Shown in pieces: positions 8,252 through 16,316 of a stretch of 34,806 bases of DNA; positions within the stretch are counted from its first letter, which is position 1; the number at the start of each line of letters is the position of its first letter. Under the pieces are notes generated by a model. The model did no database searches. It was not told the origin of the DNA and was given only the letters and a program-made list of their open reading frames with translations. The translations under genes and the position numbers were made by a program. Source of the stretch: Paludibacter sp. (GTDB lineage Bacteria; Bacteroidota; Bacteroidia; Bacteroidales; Paludibacteraceae); contig JAAFGX010000041.1 in the NCBI GenBank assembly GCA_010365115.1, forward strand, positions 1-34,806, in the 5' to 3' direction.

Positions 8252-9061
8252 ATGAAAAACTTATTCGATGTAAAAGGTAAAGTGATTGTTATCACTGGTG
8301 GTGCCGGTATCCTGGGTAGTGGAATGGCTGAATATATGGCTGAACAAGGCTGTAAAGTTGTTGTTTTAGATAGAGCAGATGCAGGTGTCTCATTAGTTGA
8401 GGAAATCAAGTCAAAAGGTGGTGAAGCGCTTTATCTAAATACTGATGTTCTTAACAAAGAAGCATTGCAACAAAATGCAAAGGATATTGTTGCTGCTTTT
8501 GGTAGAATTGACATTTTAGTAAATGCCGCTGGTGGTAATATGGCAGGTGCAACAATTGGTCCTGACCAAACAATTTTCGATCTTCAAATTGATGCATTTG
8601 AAAAAGTGGTGGATCTGAACTTGTTTGGAACCGTATTGCCATGTATGGTATTTGGAAAAATTATGGTTGATCAAAAAGAAGGAAGTATTATTAATATTTC
8701 ATCTGAATCGGCTATTCGTCCCTTGACACGTGTGGTTGGTTACGGTGCCTCTAAAGCTGCTGTAACAAACTTTACAAAATTTCTGGCTACTGAAATGGCA
8801 AGCAAATTCAGCGAAAAAATACGGGTTAATGCAATGGCTCCTGGTTTTTTCTTAACTGAGCAAAACCGTGCGTTAATGACAAATCCTGATGGAACTCCAA
8901 CTCCGAGAGGAAAATCAATTGTTGCTCATACGCCATTTGGTCGTTTAGGAGAAGCAGATGAATTATTTGGTACACTTCACTGGTTATCAAGCGATGCCTC
9001 CAAATTTGTAACAGGAACACTCACTGTTATTGATGGTGGTTTTGACGCATTTTGTATTTAA
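8252..9061 (+). CDS. Fructuronate reductase (D-mannonate oxidoreductase), SDR family
   Basis: Short-chain dehydrogenase/reductase, 269 residues, predicted to reduce D-fructuronate to D-mannonate with NAD(P)H. The coenzyme glycine motif TGGAGILG is at residues 15-22, NAAG at 91-94, the catalytic serine in NISSESA near 150, and the Y164/K168 pair in YGASK. The acidic VVLDRAD at the end of beta 2 suggests a preference for NADH. It is not related to classical UxuB (a long-chain mannitol-type dehydrogenase), but SDR enzymes replace UxuB in many bacteria, and its position immediately before uxuA supports the role. A gluconate 5-dehydrogenase-like activity is the main alternative on sequence alone. 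Confidence 0.85.
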   Translation: MKNLFDVKGKVIVITGGAGILGSGMAEYMAEQGCKVVVLDRADAGVSLVEEIKSKGGEALYLNTDVLNKEALQQNAKDIVAAFGRIDILVNAAGGNMAGATIGPDQTIFDLQIDAFEKVVDLNLFGTVLPCMVFGKIMVDQKEGSIINISSESAIRPLTRVVGYGASKAAVTNFTKFLATEMASKFSEKIRVNAMAPGFFLTEQNRALMTNPDGTPTPRGKSIVAHTPFGRLGEADELFGTLHWLSSDASKFVTGTLTVIDGGFDAFCI

Positions 9062-9203
9062 GAACCCCTAACCCCTAAAGGGGAATAAGAGTTGTGAAAG
9101 TTAATTTATAAAAGTAGATATAAGTTTTTATTAAAAAAATCCTTTGATTTATCTAAATGAGAATGGACATGCTTCATTCCCCTTTAGTGGTTAGGGGTAA
9201 ATA
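9062..9203. repeat. Inverted pair of CCCCTTTAGGGG-family repeat, SDR-uxuA gap
   Basis: The reverse copy at 9062-9089 begins right after the SDR stop codon (ACCCCTAACCCCTAAAGGGG). The forward copy at 9175-9203 (ATTCCCCTTTAGTGGTTAGG) ends about 6 bases before the uxuA start. The arms can pair over about 25 bases around a loop of about 85 bases. Confidence 0.88.
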
Positions 9204-9208
9204 AGATT

Positions 9209-10378
9209 ATGCATTTATGTAAACAATCGTGGAGATGGTACGGTCCGAATGACCCTGTATCATTATGGGACATTCGTCAGGCTGGTGCAACTGATATTGT
9301 GACGGCATTACACCAAATACCAAATGGTGAAGTTTGGACGGTAGAAGCAATTTTATACCGAAAAAGAATGATTGCAGAAGCCGGTTTAATATGGTCGGTA
9401 GTGGAAAGTGTTCCTGTACATGAAGATATTAAAAAACGAACTGGGAATTATAAAGAATATATCGATAATTATAAGCAAACAGTGAGAAATCTGGCAGAAT
9501 GCGATATTCGTATTGTGACGTATAACTTCATGCCAATTCTGGACTGGACACGTACTGATTTGGCTTATGAAATGCCCGATCGCTCAAAAGCACTACGCTT
9601 CGAAATGGCCGCATTTGTAGCTTTTGATTTATATATTCTGAAACGTCCTCATGCAGAAAAGGATTATACTGTAGATCAGATTTCGAAAGCTAAAAAACGT
9701 TTTGATGATATGAGCGAAGCTGAAAAGGAAAAGTTGACCCGCAATATGATAGCCGGACTTCCGGGTGCGGAAGAAAGCTTTTCGTTGGAGCAATTTCAAA
9801 CAGCATTGAATACGTATCAAGATATTAATGAAGATCAATTGCGAAATAATTTATTTTATTTCATAAATGAAATTACTCATGTCGCCGATGAGGTTGGTAT
9901 TCAAATGGCAATTCATCCCGATGATCCTCCGCGTGCAATTCTTGGTTTACCCCGTATTTTGAGTACAGCCGAAGATGTTCGGAAACTTTTTGCAGCTGTT
10001 CCAAGCAAAGCAAACGGAATTTGTTTGTGTACCGGTTCTTTTGGAGTTTCGTCAACCAATGATTTGACGTCCATGTTGCGCGAATTTGGCGAAAGATTGT
10101 ATTATGTGCATTTTCGCAGTACCCATCGTAATGATGAAGGCGATTTTTACGAAGATAACCATTTGGAAGGCGATGTGGATATGTATGAAGCCATGAAAGC
10201 ATTGCTTGTTGTTCAATATACTTATAAGCGCAACATTCCAATGCGACCAGATCACGGACATCAAATGTTGGACGATTTGCACAAAAAAACTAATCCGGGT
10301 TACTCTGCTATAGGCATGCTTCGTGGTATGGCCGAATTGCGGGGACTAGAACTGGGAATATCAAGAACGCTTTTTTAG
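9209..10378 (+). CDS. uxuA: Mannonate dehydratase
   Basis: Dehydrates D-mannonate to 2-keto-3-deoxygluconate in the cytoplasm. The 389-residue length is typical of UxuA, a metal-dependent TIM-barrel enzyme of the xylose-isomerase-like superfamily. Family stretches are [20 protein letters not shown] at residues 9-28, [14 protein letters not shown], the metal-site histidine in [25 protein letters not shown] and the C-terminal [10 protein letters not shown]. It lies between the fructuronate reductase and a PfkB kinase, with repeat pairs in both flanking gaps, and belongs to the plus-strand operon. All expected conserved blocks are present and there is no sign of truncation. Confidence 0.96.
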   Translation: MHLCKQSWRWYGPNDPVSLWDIRQAGATDIVTALHQIPNGEVWTVEAILYRKRMIAEAGLIWSVVESVPVHEDIKKRTGNYKEYIDNYKQTVRNLAECDIRIVTYNFMPILDWTRTDLAYEMPDRSKALRFEMAAFVAFDLYILKRPHAEKDYTVDQISKAKKRFDDMSEAEKEKLTRNMIAGLPGAEESFSLEQFQTALNTYQDINEDQLRNNLFYFINEITHVADEVGIQMAIHPDDPPRAILGLPRILSTAEDVRKLFAAVPSKANGICLCTGSFGVSSTNDLTSMLREFGERLYYVHFRSTHRNDEGDFYEDNHLEGDVDMYEAMKALLVVQYTYKRNIPMRPDHGHQMLDDLHKKTNPGYSAIGMLRGMAELRGLELGISRTLF

Positions 10379-10382
10379 AAAC

Positions 10383-10490
10383 AAGCCCCTAACACCCTAA
10401 AGGGGGAATTTGAGATTGAAATTAAAATATATTGTATAACTTTTAAAATCGCCTGCCGAAAATTCCCCCTTTAGGGGGTTAGGGGGCTTC
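10383..10490. repeat. Inverted pair of CCCCTTTAGGGG-family repeat, uxuA-kinase gap
   Basis: The reverse copy at 10383-10411 (AGCCCCTAACACCCTAAAGG) starts 4 bases after the uxuA stop codon. The forward copy at 10461-10490 (TTCCCCCTTTAGGGGGTTAG) ends 8 bases before the kinase start. This gap uses mostly five-C/five-G runs instead of four. Confidence 0.88.
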
Positions 10491-10498
10491 TAATTATT

Positions 10499-11575
10499 AT
10501 GATAACACTAAGAAAAGATTGCAAATACTCCCTGATGGTCGCAACCAGTATGGGAGTTCGTATTACTCCAGTTAATGGTCAACCAGTTCATAGCAGTCAC
10601 CTGTACGAAATGCAGGCTTCAAGTGCTGAAACTAACGTGGCTAGTATTTCATCATTCCTTGGACTACCAGTAAAAGTTCTTACCACATTTGTAAAAGACA
10701 GTCCGATTGCTCAATTAATCAAAGCCGACTTGCGTAGTCGAAACATGGATTATGAAGGACCAGAAGTGGCACAAGGAGATCCATGGGGTTATCGTCACCA
10801 GTTTAATATTGCTGACAGTGGTTTTGGCAGTCGCGGACCACGTGTGTTAAACGACCGTGCCGGTGAAGTTGGACGTACGTTGAATGTAAAAGATTTCGAT
10901 TTAGAACGTATCTTTATAAAAGAAGGTGTTCAGATTCTACACTTATCAGGTTTAATTGGCGCTTTGTCAGCCGAGACAAGTAATTTCTGTCTGGAACTGG
11001 CTCGTTATGCTAAGAAAACAGGAACACGCATTTCGTTCGATTTAAATTACCGTGCATCTTTTTGGAAAGGTCGCGATAAAGAATTACGTGATATTTTTAC
11101 TGAAATTGCTTCTATTGCTGATATTTTAATTGGTAATGAAGAAGATTTTCAACTTTGTTTGGGAATAAAAGGCCCCGAAGCCGGTGGAAAAGGGATTGAA
11201 GCCGAAATTGATGGTTTCAAAGGTATGATTGGTCGAGTTAAGCAGGCTTTCCCTAATGCCTCTGTTTATGCCACCACATTGCGTCAAGTAATCAGCACCA
11301 ACGAACATCTTTGGGGTGCTATTATGCTTGATGGCGATACTTGGAATGTTATTGAACCTCGCAAAATTAATGTTCTCGACCGTATTGGTGGTGGCGACGG
11401 ATTTGTGGGCGGTATGCTTTACGCCATTCTCAAAGGTTGGGAATCTGAACAATGGGCACAATTTGGCTGGGCTTCAGGTGCACTTGCAACCACATTTTTG
11501 ACCGACTATGCACAACCTGCTGACGAAGAACAAATCTGGAGTATCTGGGGTGGAAATGCGAGAGTGAAACGATAA
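10499..11575 (+). CDS. PfkB-family sugar-acid kinase, substrate uncertain
   Basis: ATP-dependent carbohydrate kinase of the ribokinase/PfkB family, 358 residues. The C-terminal signature DRIGGGDGF is at 294-302, with GGGD at 297-300. DLNYRASFWKG at 181-191 matches the KDG-kinase-type motif whose arginine (R185) binds a carboxylate, so the substrate is probably a sugar acid. The N-terminal PfkB motif is atypical: SSAETN at 41-46 replaces the FGGGEAN of the neighbouring kdgK. A second KDG kinase is the conservative reading. Since the same operon carries a LarA-type epimerase and gnd, gluconate or another aldonate is an alternative substrate. It is followed directly by a repeat arm and a four-helix-bundle gene. 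Confidence 0.82.
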   Translation: MITLRKDCKYSLMVATSMGVRITPVNGQPVHSSHLYEMQASSAETNVASISSFLGLPVKVLTTFVKDSPIAQLIKADLRSRNMDYEGPEVAQGDPWGYRHQFNIADSGFGSRGPRVLNDRAGEVGRTLNVKDFDLERIFIKEGVQILHLSGLIGALSAETSNFCLELARYAKKTGTRISFDLNYRASFWKGRDKELRDIFTEIASIADILIGNEEDFQLCLGIKGPEAGGKGIEAEIDGFKGMIGRVKQAFPNASVYATTLRQVISTNEHLWGAIMLDGDTWNVIEPRKINVLDRIGGGDGFVGGMLYAILKGWESEQWAQFGWASGALATTFLTDYAQPADEEQIWSIWGGNARVKR

Positions 11576-11617
11576 ATTCATTTGCTATTTTTTTATTTAC
11601 TATTTACCATTTCTGGT
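11576..11617. repeat. Left arm of TAGTAAATGGTAAAT-family repeat
   Basis: TTTACTATTTACCATTT and flanks fill the 42 bases between the kinase stop codon and the preferred start of the four-helix-bundle gene. Its reverse complement matches the right arm at about 12044-12079 over about 36 bases with few differences. Confidence 0.75.
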
Positions 11618-12004
11618 ATGACAGCAGATGAATTAAAAAAGAGATTAAAGGGTTTTGCTTTAAGAATTATTAAACTCTCGGAGGGTTTTCCCAATAATAT
11701 AACTGGTAAAACTTTAGGGAATCAAATTATTCGTTCGGGAACTTCACCAGGAGCAAATTATAGGTCTGCATGTTTGGGTAAATCTGATAAGGATTTTCTC
11801 AACAAATTGAAAATGGTTGAAGAGGAATTGGATGAAACAATGTATTGGTTAGAATTAATTATTGAATCAGGACAAGTAAAAGCAAATTTAATAGACGATT
11901 TGATGAAAGAGAATCATGAATTGTCGAAAATCATTGTGAGCTCAATAACCACAATGAAGAAAAAACTGAACTCTCCCAAAAAAGACTCAAATGAAGGAAA
12001 ATAG
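11618..12004 (+). CDS. Four-helix-bundle protein (23S rRNA intervening-sequence protein family)
   Basis: Small helical protein of 128 residues from ATG 11618. It resembles the S23/IVP four-helix-bundle family: FALRIIKLSEGFP near the start, the conserved IIRSGTSPGANYRSA block, then EELDETMYWLELIIESG. I chose ATG 11618 over the upstream TTG at 11582 because the extra 12 residues would be encoded entirely by a repeat arm and because family members begin shortly before the FALRI helix. The cellular function of this family is not settled; some relatives lie in 23S rRNA intervening sequences and a related fold serves as accessory protein in diversity-generating retroelements. It interrupts the uronate operon, its stop codon TAG lies in the opposing repeat arm, and it has no evident metabolic role there. 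Confidence 0.85.
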   Translation: MTADELKKRLKGFALRIIKLSEGFPNNITGKTLGNQIIRSGTSPGANYRSACLGKSDKDFLNKLKMVEEELDETMYWLELIIESGQVKANLIDDLMKENHELSKIIVSSITTMKKKLNSPKKDSNEGK

Positions 12005-12076
12005 TAAATGCTAAATGAAAACTAGTCAGTTTTTTGGTTTTAAATAGTAAATGGTAAATGAAAAAATAGTAAATAT
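12003..12076. repeat. Right arm of TAGTAAATGGTAAAT-family repeat
   Basis: The 74 bases from the four-helix-bundle stop to the epimerase start carry AATAGTAAATGGTAAATG and two further AATAGTAAAT units. It is the inverted counterpart of 11576-11617, so the pair encloses the four-helix-bundle gene. Confidence 0.78.
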
Positions 12077-13366
12077 ATGATGTATTACTCAATTGGTTCA
12101 ACAGAACTGGAACTCAATGCCGAAGACTTGAAAAAAGGTCTTTTTGAAGCATTTGAAAAAATGGGAAAAAAGCACAAAGTGCTTGCTATTCCTCCTGATT
12201 ATACACGTTTGCCAAGTCGTGCTGGCGAACTTACCGAATTTACTTGGCAGTATTACCGGGAAGCACTTACTGATGTTTTACCGGCTTTGGGCACGCACAC
12301 TCCGATGACCACTCATCAAATTTCACACATGTTCGGTTCGATGCCTGCTTCGCTCATTCGAGAACACGACTGGCGCAATGATGTGGTGACGGTTGGAATT
12401 GTACCAGCCGAATTTGTAAAAGAAGTTTCGGGTGGTGCAGTGGATTTCCCTTGGCCTGCTCAGGTTAATAAACTATTGTTGGAAGGAAAATTCGATTTAA
12501 TTCTTTCTATTGGACAAGTAGTACCCCACGAAGTGGTTGGTATGGCTAATTACAACAAGAATATTTTTGTTGGAACAGGTGGAGTGGAAGGAATCAATAA
12601 AAGTCACTTTGTGGGTGCTGCTTACGGAATGGAACGTATGATGGGACATGCTGACACGCCTGTTCGCAGGATTTTTAATTATGCTTCGGAACATTTTACC
12701 AATAATTTGCCTATCGTCTATGTTCAAACCGTTGTTGGGTTGGATAAAACCGATGGTAAGATTAAATGCCGTGGTTTATATATAGGCGACGATTTTGAAG
12801 TGTTCGATAAAGCTGCTAAACTGGCTTTGTTGGTAAACTTCGAAATGTTGGACAAACCATTGAAAAAAGTAGTTGTGTATCTCGATCCTACAGAATTCAA
12901 AAGCACTTGGTTGGGTAATAAATCTATTTACCGTACACGAATGGCAATTGACGATAACGGAGAATTGATTGTTTTAGCTCCAGCGCTAAAAGAGTTTGGC
13001 GAGGACAAAGAAATAGACCGCTTGATTAGAAAATACGGTTATTTCGGAACTCCAGCGACTTTAAAAGCCTGTGACGATAACGAAGAATTGAGGAATAACC
13101 TGAGTGCAGCTGCACATTTGATTCATGGTTCTTCCGAAGGCCGTTTCAGTATAACATATTGTCCGGGAAAAGGAACTGAAAACCTGACACAGACAGAAAT
13201 AGAAAGTGTTGGATTTAACTACGCCGATATTGACGAAGTAACAGCTAAATACGATCCAACCAAACTACGTGATGGTTTCAATATTATGCCCGATGGAGAA
13301 GAGATATTCTATATTTCTAATCCTGCTTTGGGATTGTGGGCGTTTAAGGATAGGTTTAAATACTAA
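12077..13366 (+). CDS. LarA-family (nickel-pincer) 2-hydroxyacid epimerase, probably acting on an aldonate
   Basis: 429-residue member of the lactate racemase (LarA, DUF2088) superfamily. DYTR (41-44) matches the LarA DHTR motif and GTHTPMT carries H74, equivalent to the catalytic His108 of Lactiplantibacillus plantarum LarA. H151, K161 and H177 have spacings of 10 and 16 residues, exactly those of LarA His174, Lys184 (cofactor attachment) and His200 (nickel ligand). These residues suggest that it binds the nickel-pincer nucleotide and epimerises C2 of a 2-hydroxy acid. Mannonate to gluconate is the natural candidate, since mannonate is made by this operon and gluconate epimerases are known among LarA homologues. 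The cofactor genes larB, larC and larE are not in this window. ATG 12080, three bases on, is an equally possible start. Confidence 0.82.
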   Translation: MMYYSIGSTELELNAEDLKKGLFEAFEKMGKKHKVLAIPPDYTRLPSRAGELTEFTWQYYREALTDVLPALGTHTPMTTHQISHMFGSMPASLIREHDWRNDVVTVGIVPAEFVKEVSGGAVDFPWPAQVNKLLLEGKFDLILSIGQVVPHEVVGMANYNKNIFVGTGGVEGINKSHFVGAAYGMERMMGHADTPVRRIFNYASEHFTNNLPIVYVQTVVGLDKTDGKIKCRGLYIGDDFEVFDKAAKLALLVNFEMLDKPLKKVVVYLDPTEFKSTWLGNKSIYRTRMAIDDNGELIVLAPALKEFGEDKEIDRLIRKYGYFGTPATLKACDDNEELRNNLSAAAHLIHGSSEGRFSITYCPGKGTENLTQTEIESVGFNYADIDEVTAKYDPTKLRDGFNIMPDGEEIFYISNPALGLWAFKDRFKY

Positions 13367-13455
13367 TTTTTTATTTGCCATTTCTTCATTTACTATTTAC
13401 CGTTTTCAATAATGGCAATAAATAGTAAATGGTAAATGGTTAAATAGTAAATGAA
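13367..13455. repeat. Inverted pair of TAGTAAATGGTAAAT-family repeat, epimerase-pdxB gap
   Basis: The gap is wholly made of two facing arms: CATTTACTATTTACC near 13387-13401 and AATAGTAAATGGTAAATGG near 13421-13439, plus TTGCCATT/AATGGCAA next to them. It looks like the empty form of the element that encloses the four-helix-bundle gene upstream. Confidence 0.82.
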
Positions 13456-13458
13456 TTG

Positions 13459-14577
13459 ATGAAAATAATTATCGACGACAAAATACCGTACATACAAGGC
13501 GCATTCGAAAATGTTGCCCACGTTGTTTATTTGCCGGGTTCAAAAACAACTCCGGAAATAGCCAGAGATGCCGATGCGATTGTTACTCGTACCCGAACTA
13601 TCTGCAATGAAAAATTGCTCGCCGGTTCATCGGTAAAGTTTATTGCTACGGCAACCATTGGTTACGACCATATTGATACTGATTATTGCGATGCTGCTGG
13701 AATTAAATGGACAAATGCTCCCGGCTGCAATTCTAAATCGGTGGAGCAATATATTGCTTCAACATTAATGGTGTTGGCTGAGCGAAAAGGTTGGAACCTG
13801 TGTGAAAAATGCATCGGTGTAGTGGGAGTAGGGAATGTAGGAAGTAAAGTGGCGCATATATGTGAAATCTTTGGTATGAAAGTATTGCTGAATGATCCAC
13901 CTCGGGAACGTGCCGAAGGTTCCGAAAAGTTTGTGAGTTTGGAAACTGTTCAGCAACAAGCAGATATCATTACTTTGCATGTTCCATTGAATATGAAAGG
14001 CGAAGATGCCACATTTCATTTGGGAAATGAAGCTTTCTTAAACTCATTGAGTCGCAAACCTGTTCTTATTAATTCCTGTAGAGGTGAAGTGATTGAGACC
14101 AATGCCGTTAAGGAAGCTTTAAAATCGGGACAACTTTCCGGTTTTGTGTGCGATTGTTGGGAAAATGAGCCGGATTTGGATTTAGAATTATTGGATTTGG
14201 CCGATTTAGCCACACCGCATATTGCAGGTTACTCCAAAGACGGAAAAGCAACAGGAACTCAAATGAGCGTACATGCTATCAGTAACTATTTTGGACTTGG
14301 TTTGGAAAACTGGCAACCCACAGGGGTTGAATCTCCGTTGAATCCTGTTATAGAAATTGATGGTGCTGGTTTAAATGAACAGGAAATTATTTCAAAAGCC
14401 ATTTTGCATACTTATGATATTCGGAATGACGATTCAGATTTAAGAAAGGATATTACTCTGTTCGAACAACTTCGTGGCGATTACCCAACGCGCAGGGAAT
14501 TTCCAGCATATACAATAAATGCGAAGAATGTGAGCGATATTACGTTGAATAAACTTAAAGAATTGGGATTTAAATGA
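13459..14577 (+). CDS. pdxB: 4-phosphoerythronate dehydrogenase
   Basis: NAD-dependent D-2-hydroxyacid dehydrogenase of the PdxB type, which oxidises 4-phosphoerythronate in pyridoxal-phosphate synthesis. Counting from ATG 13459 it has 372 residues. The Rossmann motif GVGNVG is near residue 124, and the catalytic triad is seen as R208 in SCRGE, E237 in WENEP and H254 in TPHIAGYS (approximate). The C-terminal domain after about residue 285 is the PdxB dimerisation type, which separates it from shorter 2-hydroxyacid dehydrogenases. ATG 13459 is preferred to TTG 13456 immediately before it. A pyridoxal-phosphate gene in a uronate operon is unexpected; the alternative is a dehydrogenase for another aldonic acid phosphate. 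Confidence 0.88.
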   Translation: MKIIIDDKIPYIQGAFENVAHVVYLPGSKTTPEIARDADAIVTRTRTICNEKLLAGSSVKFIATATIGYDHIDTDYCDAAGIKWTNAPGCNSKSVEQYIASTLMVLAERKGWNLCEKCIGVVGVGNVGSKVAHICEIFGMKVLLNDPPRERAEGSEKFVSLETVQQQADIITLHVPLNMKGEDATFHLGNEAFLNSLSRKPVLINSCRGEVIETNAVKEALKSGQLSGFVCDCWENEPDLDLELLDLADLATPHIAGYSKDGKATGTQMSVHAISNYFGLGLENWQPTGVESPLNPVIEIDGAGLNEQEIISKAILHTYDIRNDDSDLRKDITLFEQLRGDYPTRREFPAYTINAKNVSDITLNKLKELGFK

Positions 14578-14578
14578 C

Positions 14579-14700
14579 CGACCCCCAACCCCCTAAAAGG
14601 GGCTTTAAGACTTGATCTTTGAAGAATATATAAAAAAATGAATGAGTTAAACAATTAATACTAACTAAAAATTTCCCCTTTAGGGGATTAAGGGGTCTTA
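14579..14700. repeat. Inverted pair of CCCCTTTAGGGG-family repeat, pdxB-gnd gap
   Basis: The reverse copy at 14579-14607 (ACCCCCAACCCCCTAAAAGG) starts 1-3 bases after the pdxB stop. The forward copy at 14671-14700 (TTTCCCCTTTAGGGGATTAA) ends about 3 bases before the gnd start codon. Confidence 0.87.
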
Positions 14701-14702
14701 TT

Positions 14703-16157
14703 ATGAAACAAAAAGCAGATATCGGATTAATCGGGTTGGCCGTAATGGGCGAAAACCTGGTATTGAACATGGAAAGTAAAGGTTTTACTGTTGGCGTTTT
14801 CAACCGAACAGTAGCTCGGGTTGACGAATTTATGGCAGGTCGTGGTGCCGGTAAAAACTTTATCGGAGCACATTCTATCAAAGAATTATGCGATTCGTTG
14901 GAAAAACCGCGTAAAGTAATGATGCTTGTAAAAGCAGGTAAACCGGTAGATGATTTTATTGAACTGATAATTCCTCATTTGGAAGAAGGTGATATAATTA
15001 TTGATGGTGGTAACTCGCATTTTCCTGACACCATTCGTCGTTGTAAATATGTTGAAAGCAAAGGTTTATTGTATATTGGTACAGGTGTTTCGGGTGGCGA
15101 AGAAGGTGCACTTCTCGGACCTTCCATGATGCCGGGTGGTTCGCCTGCTGCATGGCCTGCTGTGAAAGAAATTTTCCAGGCAGTAGCTGCTAAAGTTGAT
15201 GACGGAACTCCTTGCTGCGACTGGGTTGGCGAAGGTGGAGCCGGTCACTTTGTGAAAATGGTTCATAATGGAATTGAATATGGCGATATGCAGATTATTT
15301 GCGAAGCTTATCAGGTTATGAAAGACTTGTTGGGATTGAGCGCAGACGAAATGCACGATGTTTTCAAAACCTACAACGAAGGCGATCTGGATTCGTATCT
15401 GATTGAAATTACACGCGATATTTTAGCTGTAAAAGACGAAGATGGTTCTCCATTGGTAGAAAAAATTCTGGATACAGCAGGACAAAAAGGAACAGGAAAA
15501 TGGACTGGGGTTACGGCTCTCGACCTTGGTATTCCATTGACCTTGATTGGCGAATCGGTATTTGCACGCTGTTTGTCGGCTCAAAAAGACATACGCGTAA
15601 AAGCTTCGAAAGTAATCAGCGGACCTGAAGCTAAATTCTCAGGCGACAAAAAGCAAATGATTTCCGATTTGAAAGATGCTTTGTTCGGGGCTAAAATTAT
15701 TTCGTATGCACAAGGTTACAACCTAATGATGGAAGCTGCCAGCGAATATAAATGGAACCTGAACTATGGTGGCATTGCTTTGATGTGGCGTGGTGGTTGC
15801 ATTATTCGTTCTACGTTTTTGGGTGATATCAAAAAAGCTTTTGACAAAAATCCGGAACTCGAAAACCTTTTGTTGGATCCTCATTTCAAAGATATTGTTG
15901 AAAAGGCTCAGGCCGGATGGCGTAGGGTTTGTGCTACAGCATTGACTTATGGCGTACCTGTACCTGCTTTGACTTCCGCATTGTGTTACTTCGACGGACT
16001 ACGCAGCGAACGCTTGCCTGCCAACCTGCTGCAAGCTCAACGCGACTACTTTGGAGCACATACTTACGAACGCATTGACAAGCCTCGTGGACAATTTTTC
16101 CACACCAACTGGACTGGACGTGGCGGAGATACCGCTTCTACAACCTATGTAGTTTAA
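14703..16157 (+). CDS. gnd: 6-phosphogluconate dehydrogenase (decarboxylating)
   Basis: Converts 6-phosphogluconate to ribulose-5-phosphate, CO2 and NADPH. It is full length at 484 residues. The N-terminal coenzyme motif GLAVMGENLVLNM is at about 11-23, and FNRT at the end of beta 2 suggests NADP. The catalytic GGAGHFVKMVHNGIEYGDMQ holds K185, with HNG following, and the C-terminal tail ends in HTNWTGRGGDTASTTYVV, the usual substrate-covering segment. It is the last gene of the plus-strand operon. No zwf or pgl follows; instead a strong terminator lies 35 bases downstream. This placement with uronate genes rather than with the oxidative pentose phosphate genes is notable. Confidence 0.97.
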   Translation: MKQKADIGLIGLAVMGENLVLNMESKGFTVGVFNRTVARVDEFMAGRGAGKNFIGAHSIKELCDSLEKPRKVMMLVKAGKPVDDFIELIIPHLEEGDIIIDGGNSHFPDTIRRCKYVESKGLLYIGTGVSGGEEGALLGPSMMPGGSPAAWPAVKEIFQAVAAKVDDGTPCCDWVGEGGAGHFVKMVHNGIEYGDMQIICEAYQVMKDLLGLSADEMHDVFKTYNEGDLDSYLIEITRDILAVKDEDGSPLVEKILDTAGQKGTGKWTGVTALDLGIPLTLIGESVFARCLSAQKDIRVKASKVISGPEAKFSGDKKQMISDLKDALFGAKIISYAQGYNLMMEAASEYKWNLNYGGIALMWRGGCIIRSTFLGDIKKAFDKNPELENLLLDPHFKDIVEKAQAGWRRVCATALTYGVPVPALTSALCYFDGLRSERLPANLLQAQRDYFGAHTYERIDKPRGQFFHTNWTGRGGDTASTTYVV

Positions 16158-16161
16158 AAAA

Positions 16162-16186
16162 ACACTCAAACCCTAAACGGGGATGA
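16162..16186. repeat. Single degenerate CCCCTTTAGGGG-family copy after gnd
   Basis: CAAACCCTAAACGGGGATG follows the gnd stop codon in the reverse orientation, as in the other gaps, but has no forward partner because the operon ends here with a terminator. Confidence 0.5.
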
Positions 16187-16191
16187 AAGAT

Positions 16192-16228
16192 AAAAGCCCT
16201 TCGTTATTTTTTAACGAGGGGCTTTTTT
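16192..16228 (+). terminator. Intrinsic terminator after gnd
   Basis: 15-base stem AAAAGCCCTTCGTTA (16192-16206) with TAACGAGGGGCTTTT (16212-16226), one T-G wobble, a TTTTT loop and a T run to 16228. It ends the uronate operon. A near-copy lies at 16975-17009. Confidence 0.92.
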
Positions 16229-16316
16229 CAATATTTAAAATCTTCGCTAGTGTAGTTTTGTATTTTGGTTACAAGTATGTGTATTTGCAAAGTGTTTGTA
16301 TTATAAACAGAAAACT

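Noticed and set aside
11582-11617. TTG start at 11582 for the four-helix-bundle gene
   Set aside because: The added 12 residues are encoded by a repeat arm, and family members start close to ATG 11618.
13451-13461. ATG at 13451 as pdxB start
   Set aside because: It is followed by an in-frame TGA two codons later; ATG 13459 is in the correct frame.
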